A DNA stretch of 64,000 nucleotides from NCBI GenBank assembly GCA_046351555.1, contig JAXLYI010000015.1:62001-126000 (forward strand), read 5' to 3'. The stretch is from CAISKJ01 sp046351555 (GTDB taxonomy: Bacteria; Myxococcota_A; Polyangia; Polyangiales; Ga0077539). Positions 31,100-38,306 of this stretch are shown here, piece by piece. Positions within the stretch are counted from its first letter, which is position 1; every line of letters starts with the position of its first letter. A program made the position numbers and the translations under genes. The notes beneath the pieces are model-generated. The model did no database searches, had not been told where the DNA came from, and worked only from the letters and a program-made list of their open reading frames with translations.

Positions 31100-31154
31100 G
31101 GGCATCGCTCCCCCGTTGACGGTGGGCGGATGTAGGTGTAGAGGCCGGCGCGTC

Positions 31155-32135
31155 ATGAAGCACACGACGCTGGTGTTGGTCTCGTTGGCGGCCCTCGCGG
31201 GCTGCGCGCCCGACGCGATGGAGTCGCAGGGGAGCACGGCGCAGCGCATCGACGCGGCCGCGATCACCTTCCGCGCGAACTGGACGCAGTCGGTGTCGGG
31301 CTCGCTCATCGCGGGGCGGCAGGTTCGCGTGGTGTACAACGCCGCGCGCCTCCCGCAGTGCCGCGGCGAGACCAACGGGGCCCAGGCCTGGGCGATCACC
31401 GGGTACTTCCGCGTCAACGGCGGCGCGGTGCAGACCTTCGCGCCCGAGCTCGACGGCGGCCTCTCGCCGTACGCCGTGCCGATCGCGCTGCCCAACACCA
31501 CGGGGCGCCTGGAGATGTGGTTCCAGGTGACCAACCGCTGGGGCTGCAACGCCTGGGACTCGGCCTACGGCAACAACTACCGCTTCACCGTGCAGGCCGA
31601 CCCGAACGCGCCGGGCTGGGTGGGCGACGGCGCCTACGTCATCTCGCGCGCGACGTGCTCGGGCGGCTACGCCTGCGACGTCGACCGCCACGCCCTCACC
31701 GACCGCTTCCCCTACGACACGTGGGCCCGGCAGCGCGCCGCGATCCGCGTGGTGAACTTCGACGTGTGGAAGGCGGGGGTGACCGACCGCGACAACCCCG
31801 ACCTCTGGCGCCAGCTCGACGTGCAGGTCCACTACCGCTTCGGCAGCGCGGGGGGCTTCACCACGCGGTACGTCAACTTCGAGCGCCGCGTCGGCAACAA
31901 CGCCCGCTACGCGCTCGACCTGCGTGGCGTCGACCCGCTGCCCGACTACCCCGCGCTCACCGCGTGCCCGGCCGCGCCGCTCGCGCCGTCGCCCGACGGC
32001 ACGCTCGTCTCGACGCTGTTCGAGTACTACTTCACGGTCAACGGCACCGAGTACCGCCCGTCGCCCACGGGCGTCTTCCAGGGCGTCTTCACCAACTACA
32101 AGACCCCGTTGCTCGCCACCTGCCTCCCGCGCTGA
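31155..32135 (+). CDS. exported lipoprotein of unknown function (DUF6209-like)
   Basis: The 326-residue protein has a lipoprotein signal ending in ALAGC (Cys17). The mature part is a beta-rich domain with two paired cysteine sets and the segments TFRANWTQSVSGSLIAGRQV and AWAITGYFRVNGG, which I associate, from memory and without certainty, with the DUF6209 family seen in myxobacteria. The C-terminal third contains VRVVNFDVWKAGVTDRDNPD and ends with a short Cys-containing tail. No catalytic motif is visible. TTGACG at 31116 with TAGAGG at 31139 (17-base spacer) may be the promoter. It follows the flavin dehydrogenase operon by 55 bases but probably has its own transcript. Confidence 0.65.
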   Translation: MKHTTLVLVSLAALAGCAPDAMESQGSTAQRIDAAAITFRANWTQSVSGSLIAGRQVRVVYNAARLPQCRGETNGAQAWAITGYFRVNGGAVQTFAPELDGGLSPYAVPIALPNTTGRLEMWFQVTNRWGCNAWDSAYGNNYRFTVQADPNAPGWVGDGAYVISRATCSGGYACDVDRHALTDRFPYDTWARQRAAIRVVNFDVWKAGVTDRDNPDLWRQLDVQVHYRFGSAGGFTTRYVNFERRVGNNARYALDLRGVDPLPDYPALTACPAAPLAPSPDGTLVSTLFEYYFTVNGTEYRPSPTGVFQGVFTNYKTPLLATCLPR

Positions 32136-32183
32136 CGCGCCCCGCTTGACGGCGGCCCCGCCTCTGGCGTCTCGTACCTGCCG

Positions 32184-32957
32184 ATGGCCGACGACAAAGA
32201 GCAAGCCCGGCGCATCGGCGAGGCGCTGATGGTCTGCAAGTACCCCGACGTCTGCAAATCGCCCGCGGCGCCGGTCCCGTACATGATCGTCTCCAACTTC
32301 AGCGGCTCGCAGCTCGTCGCGAACAGCGTCAACGCGACCAGCGACCCGACCTTCACGCAGTTGAGCTACATCCAGGGCGTGATCGGCAACGAGGGCGGCA
32401 CCGGCGGCGGCGTGTGCTCGGGCGTCCACGCGGGCGGCGGCGCGTGCTGGGCGGCCGACTGGTCGCACACCGTCCGCGCGGAGGGGCAGTTCGTCGTGCG
32501 CAACACCGACCCCACGCTGATGAACGGCCAGCCCAGCAAGACCGCGCCGAACACGCAGGGCACGGTGGTGTACACGAAGGGCGCGGCGCCCAAGGGGGGC
32601 GTCGGCCCGGACGGCAAGCCCACCGAGGACACCAACCCCCGCATCCCGATGAAGATCACGCAGTACGGCTACAAGGGCGACCTCGGCGACCCGGGCACCG
32701 ATCGCGGCGTCGGCATCCAGGAGCGCCCGCTCGTCGCCGGCGAGTCCGTCGCGCTGTCGCCCTCCGCGGTGAAGGCGCTCGGGGTGAAGCCCGGCGACTG
32801 GATCAAGATCGAGTCGAAGAGCGGCACGCAGATTCGCCAGTACGTCGACCGCACCAGCGCGAAGCTCAAGGACCACCGCGTCGACCTCTACAACCCGGGC
32901 GGGTATCAGCCCGGCGTCGACGGGCCCGCGATGGTCTCCCGCACGACGAAGCCCTGA
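32184..32957 (+). CDS. PAAR-like (DUF4150) protein with C-terminal extension
   Basis: The 257-residue protein begins with a PAAR-like domain of the DUF4150/Tox-PAAR type: VCKYPDVCKSPAAPVPY at about 17-33, later GACWAADWSHTVRAEGQFV and NTDPTLMNGQPSKTAPNTQG. Such domains cap the spike of type VI secretion or related contractile systems and carry effectors. Residues of about 170-257 are an extra domain (GVGIQERPLVAGESVALSP, GVKPGDWIKIES) that may be an effector or adaptor; it resembles a small beta-barrel but has no catalytic motif I can name. No VgrG, Hcp or sheath genes are in the window, so it is an orphan. The ATG at 32184 has TACCTG three bases upstream. Confidence 0.75.
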   Translation: MADDKEQARRIGEALMVCKYPDVCKSPAAPVPYMIVSNFSGSQLVANSVNATSDPTFTQLSYIQGVIGNEGGTGGGVCSGVHAGGGACWAADWSHTVRAEGQFVVRNTDPTLMNGQPSKTAPNTQGTVVYTKGAAPKGGVGPDGKPTEDTNPRIPMKITQYGYKGDLGDPGTDRGVGIQERPLVAGESVALSPSAVKALGVKPGDWIKIESKSGTQIRQYVDRTSAKLKDHRVDLYNPGGYQPGVDGPAMVSRTTKP

Positions 32958-32961
32958 CGCC

Positions 32962-34572
32962 TCAGGGCGCGCGACGTCGCCGCCCCGCCACCGCGCAGAG
33001 CCCGATCGCGAGCAGCGCGCCGCCCGCGCGGTGTGCACTGCGTCCCGGCGCCCTGCACCCGCACGCGTCGGTGTTGGTCGGGGCGACGCCGCCGTCCGCC
33101 GCGGGGACGTCGAGGCGCGCGTCGGTGGCGACGTCGGCGCCCGCGTCGGCGACGTCGGGAGGCCCCGCGTCGACGGGCTCGGGCTCGCCGAAGAGCCTGC
33201 GCAGCGCGGCCGCCGGGTCGACGACGCCGTGGCCGTACGCGGGGTCGAAGCCCGCGTCGTCGGGCTGGGCGAAGGGGGCGGGGCGCGTCGACGTGTTGAG
33301 CGCGTCGAGCACCTCCTGCGCGGTCGAGGTGGGGCGCGCGCTGAACATCAACGCGGCCACGCCCGACACGATCGGGCACGCGGACGAGGTGCCGCCGAAG
33401 GTGGCGGTGTAGTCGTCGGGGGACTCGCCCCGGGCGCCGGTGAGGTCGGTGGTGAGCGTGCCCGTCGGCGCGGTGAGGTCGAGCGGCGCGCCGTAGTTGG
33501 AGAACTGCGCCACCTCGTCGAAGTTGTTGAGCGCCCCGACCGTGACGACGCCGCGGACGCCGAAGAGCTCGTCCTCGGTGACCTCGCGGTTGTCGTTGCC
33601 CGCGGCGAACACCACGAGCGTCCCGCGGCCCCCGCGGCCGTTGTCGAAGAGCTCCTCCATCGCCGCCGCGAACGCGCCCGGGACCGGGATCGCCTCGGAG
33701 AAGCCCCAACTGTTCGACACGACGGAGGCGCCGACGTCGAGGGCGAAGTTCATCGCGGCGACGTCGGCGGAGATGGGGACCGGGCGGCCCCGCTCGGCGA
33801 GCAGGCGGACGCAGCGGACGGTGCACTCGGGGCACACGCCCGCGACGCCAGTGGCGTTGTCGGTGGCGGCCGCGACGAGGCCCGCGCAGGAGGTGCCGTG
33901 GTTGGCGCCGGAGGCCGTGGCGACGGGCGAGGGGTCGTCGTCGTTGTCGATCACGTCGCGGCCCGGGAGGATGTTGGCGCGCAGGTCGGGGTGGGTCCCC
34001 TCGCAGCCGTTGTCGACCACCACCACGGTCGTCGCGCGGTCGCCCGTCACCCGCCGCCACGCCGGCTCGATCGCGATGCGCCGCAGGAACCACTGCCCCG
34101 GGTACCGCGGGTCGTTCGGCGGCACGTTGATGCGCGCGAGCGTGCGCTCGAGGTAGAGGTCGGGCACCGCCAGCGCGAAGCCGCTGCCGGCGAGGCGTTC
34201 GGCGACGTCGAGGCCGGAGACGCCGTCCCGCAGGTCGCGCACGCGCCACAGCCCGATGGAGGGCATCAGCGCCCGGTCGATGCGCAGCCCGTGCGTACGC
34301 AGCGCGGCGGCCGCGTCGACGCCGCGGGGCACCTGCACGATCGCCTCCTCGCCGACGAACGCATGGAAGCGGTGGCCGCCTGCGCGCACCCACGCGCCCT
34401 CGACGCGGTGGCCTTCGTCGACGCGCGAGGTGCCGTCGGGCGCGACCTCGAAGGTGCGGCCGCGGTCGTCGTAGCGGCGCGGCGCCGGGGCCTGCGCGAG
34501 AGCCGCTGCCGGGGCCGAGGCGAGGGCGAGGGCGAGCGTGGCGGCGGCCCGCCGGCGCGAGGCGGTTGACAT
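32962..34572 (-). CDS. exported subtilisin-like (S8) serine protease with MYXO-CTERM tail
   Basis: The 536-residue protease has a signal peptide (cleavage near AALAQ, residue 27) and a prodomain-like region to about 165. The catalytic triad is Asp187 (VVVVDNGCEGTHPD), His225 (NHGTSCAG) and Ser396 (FGGTSSACP), with the oxyanion Asn325 in FAAGND. A Pro/Asp/Ala linker follows, then a C-terminal CGCR motif, a hydrophobic helix and an Arg-rich end, matching the MYXO-CTERM surface-sorting tail. It should be exported and transiently anchored at the cell envelope. The ATG at 34572 sits inside the -35 box of the divergent HmuY-like gene, so the two promoters overlap. Substrate unknown. Confidence 0.93.
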   Translation of the reverse strand: MSTASRRRAAATLALALASAPAAALAQAPAPRRYDDRGRTFEVAPDGTSRVDEGHRVEGAWVRAGGHRFHAFVGEEAIVQVPRGVDAAAALRTHGLRIDRALMPSIGLWRVRDLRDGVSGLDVAERLAGSGFALAVPDLYLERTLARINVPPNDPRYPGQWFLRRIAIEPAWRRVTGDRATTVVVVDNGCEGTHPDLRANILPGRDVIDNDDDPSPVATASGANHGTSCAGLVAAATDNATGVAGVCPECTVRCVRLLAERGRPVPISADVAAMNFALDVGASVVSNSWGFSEAIPVPGAFAAAMEELFDNGRGGRGTLVVFAAGNDNREVTEDELFGVRGVVTVGALNNFDEVAQFSNYGAPLDLTAPTGTLTTDLTGARGESPDDYTATFGGTSSACPIVSGVAALMFSARPTSTAQEVLDALNTSTRPAPFAQPDDAGFDPAYGHGVVDPAAALRRLFGEPEPVDAGPPDVADAGADVATDARLDVPAADGGVAPTNTDACGCRAPGRSAHRAGGALLAIGLCAVAGRRRRAP

Positions 34573-34596
34573 GCGCGCAGTCTAGTCTCTACCGTC
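34567..34596 (+). promoter_or_regulatory. putative promoter of the HmuY-like gene, TTGACA-N18-TACCGT
   Basis: TTGACA at 34567-34572 is a perfect -35 box; TACCGT at 34591-34596 follows after 18 bases and the ATG at 34603 only 6 bases later. The transcript would start at or next to the A of ATG, so it should be leaderless. The -35 box contains the complement of the start codon of the divergent protease gene. Confidence 0.6.
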
Positions 34597-34602
34597 CGCG
34601 CG

Positions 34603-35436
34603 ATGAAGCTCCGAACGATCGCGCTCCTCTGCACGGGCCTCGCGTGCAGCAGCGCCGGAGGCTCCACGCCCCAGGGCGACGCGTCCGTCGCGGCCGACGT
34701 CGCGCCGGACTCGGCCGCCGACGCGTCGCCCGACGTGAGCCCCGACGTCGCGCCCGACGCGGCCCCCGCGGCGCGCTGCATGGCGACGACGGTGCAGTGC
34801 CAGGACGAGTCGATCCAGCGCCTCGGGCTCTTCGACCGGGTCAACACGGTGGCGACGATCCGGCAGGAGTCGGCGGAGGGCGGGGTGTTCGTGCACAACG
34901 TCGACGCGACCGGCGGCGGGATGACGCCGACGCGGGCGTACGTCTACGCGCGCTTCACCGACGAGGGGCTGGTGAAGGTCGACCTCTCCGACGAGGACGC
35001 CTTCACCTCGCTCGACTGGGACGTCGCCTTCCGGCGCTTCATCATCCGCGTCAACAGCGGCGTGTCGGGGCCCTCGTGCGTCGACGCCGCGCGCACCGCG
35101 CCGCGGACGGACTTCGACGCGCTCACCGCGGTGCCGCCGGGGCTGACGTACCGCACGGAGGAGTACGTCACGCCGCCCTCGTGCGAGATCGTCCCCGACG
35201 GCAGCGGCCTCGGCTCGCCGAGCACCGCGCTCTCGAGCTTCTGGACGTACTCGGGCTGCGTCCACATGAGCGGCAACGTGTACGTGATCCGCCTGCGGAG
35301 CGGGCGCTCGGTGAAGTTCAAGGTGCTGTCGTACTACTCGCCGGCCGCGCAGGAGCAGTGCAACACCTCCGACTCCCTCCCGAGCCCGAGCGGCGCGGGC
35401 TTCCTTCGGGTTCAATGGGCCTTCCTCGGCTCCTGA
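34603..35436 (+). CDS. HmuY-like lipoprotein
   Basis: The 277-residue protein has a short lipoprotein signal (LLCTGLACSS, with Cys15 the likely lipid site) and an Asp/Ala/Pro linker to about residue 55. The mature domain contains the HmuY-family pattern: VKVDLSDEDAFTSLDWDVAFRRFIIRVNSGVSGP and, near the end, NVYVIRLRSGRSVKFKVLSYYSP. Family members in Bacteroidetes bind haem at the cell surface; the haem-ligand histidines of HmuY are not apparent here, so haem binding is unproven. A perfect -35 and TACCGT -10 lie upstream and imply a leaderless message. The next gene overlaps it by 22 bases. Confidence 0.75.
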   Translation: MKLRTIALLCTGLACSSAGGSTPQGDASVAADVAPDSAADASPDVSPDVAPDAAPAARCMATTVQCQDESIQRLGLFDRVNTVATIRQESAEGGVFVHNVDATGGGMTPTRAYVYARFTDEGLVKVDLSDEDAFTSLDWDVAFRRFIIRVNSGVSGPSCVDAARTAPRTDFDALTAVPPGLTYRTEEYVTPPSCEIVPDGSGLGSPSTALSSFWTYSGCVHMSGNVYVIRLRSGRSVKFKVLSYYSPAAQEQCNTSDSLPSPSGAGFLRVQWAFLGS

Positions 35437-36986
35437 GCTGCGCGCTCGCCGCGGGGGCGCTGCTCTCCTGCGGCGCGCCCGACCCCTTCGCGCAGGGCGC
35501 GCAGGAGATCCGCCCCGACCAGCCGGGCATCGGCCCGCCCGCGTTCGACGCGACCGAGCGGGTCGAGCGCTTCGACTCGCCCGGCGGCACCTTCCGCATC
35601 CACTACACCCGCGCGGGGCGCAACGCGGTGCCCGCGGTCGACGCCAACGGGAACATGGTGCCCGACTACGTCGAGGAGACCGCGGGGATGTACGACCGCG
35701 TGCTCGCGTTCTACCGCGACATGCGGGGCTTCCGCGCGCCGCCCGACGACCTTGCCGTGCGCGGGGGCAACGGCGGCGACGCGCGCTTCGACGTCTACCT
35801 CGTCGACTTCGCGGGCCGCGCGGACGGCGCGTTCCGCCGCGAGGAGTGCGACCCGGCGGCGTCGGTCACGTGCCCCGGCTACATGCTCCAGGAGAACGAC
35901 TTCGTCGGCTACCCGTACGCCTCGACGCTGGCGGGGACGACGGTGCTGTCGAGCCACGAGTTCTTCCACGCGGTGCAGGCGGGCTACGACGCGCGGCGCG
36001 GCCCGGTGCTCGAAGAAGCCACCGCGGTGTGGGCGACGGAGCAGTTCGACCCGACGCTGCGCGACTTCGAAGGCTTCGTGCCGGGCTACCTCTCGCGCCC
36101 CGACCGCTCGCTCGACCAGGTGCTCTCGGGGCCCGTCGACGCGTTCACCTACGGCGCCGCGATCTTCTTTCAGTTTCTCACCGAGCGGCACGACGCCCGC
36201 GTCGTCCAGCGGCTCTGGGCCGCGTGCGGCATGGACGACGGCTCCACCGGCTGGCTCGACGTCCTCGACGGCGTGCTCCGGCGCGACTACGCCTCCAGCT
36301 TCGCCGCCGAGTACGCCGAGTTCGTCGTGTGGAACCTCTACACCGGCGCCCGCGCCAACCCGCGCCGCGCCTACGCGAACGGCGCCTCGTACCCGCTGGT
36401 GACGACGACGCGCGCGGCGCTCCCCTTCTCGGACAACCAGGTGCGGCTCTTCTACGCGGCGACGCGTTACTACACCGCAGTGCCGGGCGACCGCGGCGCG
36501 CTCGCGGTGGCGCTCGTCCCGATGCCCGACGCGCCCGCCGACGCGCTCGACGGGGTCCAGGTGCGCGTGGCCGTGCGCCGCGGCAACGTCGTCGACGAGC
36601 CGCGCCGGCTGACGGACCTCACCGGCGGCACCGAGACGGTCGACGTCACCGGCGCGACGGAGCTGATCGTCGCGCTCACCAACGTCCGCACGGTGGGGCC
36701 GAGCCGCACGCCGGGCGTGTGCATCGGGACTGCGGCGGAGGTCGCGGCGTGCCGGGAGATGCTCGCACCCGGGAGCACCGACGCGGGGACGGCCGACGCT
36801 GCCCCCGACGTCGACGTGCCTGCTGCGGACGTGCCCGTGGCGGACGCGGGGGCCGATGCGTCCGTCGCGCCGGCGCCCGCGGGCGGCTGTGGGTGTTCGA
36901 CGCCGGGGCCCGCGCGGGTCAGGGGCGTCGGCGCGCTCGCGTGCCTCGCGGCGTTGGCGATGCGGCGGCGCGTGCGGCGGCGGTAG
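35415..36986 (+). CDS. MXAN_6640-like putative metalloprotease with MYXO-CTERM tail
   Basis: The 523-residue lipoprotein (LLSC lipobox, Cys19) has an HExxH zinc site at His181-Glu182-x2-His185 (SSHEFFHAVQAGY), with an acidic pair at 200-201 (LEEATAVWATE) as candidate third ligand. The surrounding sequence, including AVDANGNMVPDYVEETAGMYD near 74-94, fits the myxobacterial MXAN_6640-type metalloprotease family. A Cys pair, a Pro/Asp/Ala-rich linker and a CGCS motif with hydrophobic helix and Arg-rich end form a MYXO-CTERM tail. The ATG at 35415 lies inside the HmuY-like gene, overlapping by 22 bases in a different frame, so the two are coupled. It may process surface proteins such as its partner; that is inference. 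Confidence 0.8.
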   Translation: MGLPRLLSCALAAGALLSCGAPDPFAQGAQEIRPDQPGIGPPAFDATERVERFDSPGGTFRIHYTRAGRNAVPAVDANGNMVPDYVEETAGMYDRVLAFYRDMRGFRAPPDDLAVRGGNGGDARFDVYLVDFAGRADGAFRREECDPAASVTCPGYMLQENDFVGYPYASTLAGTTVLSSHEFFHAVQAGYDARRGPVLEEATAVWATEQFDPTLRDFEGFVPGYLSRPDRSLDQVLSGPVDAFTYGAAIFFQFLTERHDARVVQRLWAACGMDDGSTGWLDVLDGVLRRDYASSFAAEYAEFVVWNLYTGARANPRRAYANGASYPLVTTTRAALPFSDNQVRLFYAATRYYTAVPGDRGALAVALVPMPDAPADALDGVQVRVAVRRGNVVDEPRRLTDLTGGTETVDVTGATELIVALTNVRTVGPSRTPGVCIGTAAEVAACREMLAPGSTDAGTADAAPDVDVPAADVPVADAGADASVAPAPAGGCGCSTPGPARVRGVGALACLAALAMRRRVRRR

Positions 36987-36995
36987 GCGCTCGCG

Positions 36996-38096
36996 TCACA
37001 GGTGGAGGCTCACCGCGAGCCCGCCGGTGGCGAGGAGCGCCTCGCTGTTGGAGAGGTCGAAGTTGCGCCACGCGGCGCGGCCGAAGAGGCCGAGGCCGAG
37101 GTTGGGGTGGAGCAGCACGTCGGCCCGCACCGCGAAGCCGCCGACGAACTGCTGCTCGTCGCGGCTGAAGGTGGCGTCGCGGCACGACAGGTCGCAGCGG
37201 AAGAGCGCCGAGCCCGTGACGAAGAGCCCGAGGTCGACCTCGGAGAGCGCGAACGTCCACCCGAGGTCGGCGCCCACCAGCACGGGCGCGTTGTCGGCGT
37301 TGATCCAGATCGCGTGCGCCTGCGCGGTGAACGACCGCCGCACGAAGACCCCCGCCTCCACGCCCACCGCCAGCTCGGGCCGGTCGCGCGGCACCGAGAA
37401 GCCGCCGACGAGCGCCACGCGCGGCGTGAACATCCGCCCGACGCGCCGCTGCGCCACGCGGTCGGGGGCCGGCGGCGGCGGCGGGGGCGGTGCGCTGGGC
37501 AGCGCGGTCAGGGCGACGTGGACGTCCTGCGGGACGCCGGGCTCCACCACCACGCGGCGCACCTCGGGGCGGTGCCCTTCGCGCTCGATCGCGACGAGGT
37601 GGGTGCCGGGCGCGAGGCGCAGGTGGCAGGGGCTCCGCTGGGGCGCGCCGGCCTCGCCGTCGACCCGCACGGCCGCGTCGAGGGGCTCGGTGGTGAGGTA
37701 CACCTCCACGGGTCGTGCGCGCAGCGTCGCGAGGCGCGCGGTCACCTCCGCGCGGTCGGCCGCGTCGCCGCTCTCCGCGAGGAAGCGCTCGTACTCCGTG
37801 ATCGCGCGCGCCACCTCGTTGGCGCACTCGAGCGCCCGCGCGAGGTTGTAGCGGGTGTCGGGGTGCCCGGCGGCCTCCATCGCCCGCTCGAAGCCGCGCG
37901 CCGCCGCGATGCAGTCGCCCCGCCGCCACGCCTCGATCGCCTCGTCGAAGGCCGCCTGCGCCTGCGCCTGCGACGACGGAGGGGGTGTTGGAGATGGCTG
38001 TGCGAGCGCCGCCGCCGGGAGCGCGCAGACGGCCGCCGCGAGCGCGACCGCGGGCCCGCGCGGGGGTGCGTTCCGTCGGGCGGGCGGGGCCGTCAT
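36996..38096 (-). CDS. exported TPR-PEGA protein with outer-membrane barrel-like domain
   Basis: The 366-residue protein has a signal peptide (cleavage near AALAQ, residue 33), a TPR-like helical region (about 45-125: AFDEAIEAWRRGDCIAAARGFERAMEA), a PEGA module (about 128-195: VEVYLTTEPLDAAVRVDGEAG) and, after a Pro-rich hinge, a beta-strand-rich domain of about 150 residues that ends in LAVSLHL, as outer-membrane proteins often do. It probably spans from the periplasm to the outer membrane. TACGGT lies 10 bases before the ATG on its strand. It is divergent from the RCC1 lipoprotein gene and convergent with the metalloprotease gene. Its architecture resembles the 18396-19283 PEGA protein in the N-terminal half. 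Confidence 0.75.
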   Translation of the reverse strand: MTAPPARRNAPPRGPAVALAAAVCALPAAALAQPSPTPPPSSQAQAQAAFDEAIEAWRRGDCIAAARGFERAMEAAGHPDTRYNLARALECANEVARAITEYERFLAESGDAADRAEVTARLATLRARPVEVYLTTEPLDAAVRVDGEAGAPQRSPCHLRLAPGTHLVAIEREGHRPEVRRVVVEPGVPQDVHVALTALPSAPPPPPPPAPDRVAQRRVGRMFTPRVALVGGFSVPRDRPELAVGVEAGVFVRRSFTAQAHAIWINADNAPVLVGADLGWTFALSEVDLGLFVTGSALFRCDLSCRDATFSRDEQQFVGGFAVRADVLLHPNLGLGLFGRAAWRNFDLSNSEALLATGGLAVSLHL

Positions 38097-38228
38097 CCGG
38101 GGGTGGACCGTATCACGGGCGCCGTGCCGCGACGCCGCGTCGCGGAGGTGCGGAACGCCGGTTTCCCAGGCTCTTCACCCCCGGCGCCGCGCGCGTGCAC
38201 CCCGCTGCTCGCCCGTGTGCCGCCCGCT

Positions 38229-38240
38229 GCACGGCCGTGC
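38229..38240. promoter_or_regulatory. palindrome upstream of a sigma-54 promoter
   Basis: GCACGGCCGTGC is a perfect 12-base palindrome 35 bases upstream of the -24 element at 38276. Its position would suit an activator binding site for the sigma-54 promoter. Confidence 0.35.
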
Positions 38241-38275
38241 GAGCGCGCTTCGTTTCTTCGCCTCGATTCCCCGCG

Positions 38276-38291
38276 TGGCACCCGCGTTGCT
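38276..38291 (+). promoter_or_regulatory. sigma-54 promoter of the RCC1 lipoprotein gene
   Basis: TGGCAC at 38276-38281, five bases, then TTGCT at 38287-38291 matches the sigma-54 -24/-12 consensus at every conserved base. Transcription should start near 38302, five bases before the ATG at 38307. Confidence 0.65.
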
Positions 38292-38306
38292 CCGTGCGCC
38301 GTCACC

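Noticed and set aside
32146..32180. TTGACG and TACCTG upstream of the PAAR-like gene as a promoter
   Set aside because: The spacer is 23 bases, outside the range for a normal promoter; no alternative -35 box fits TACCTG.
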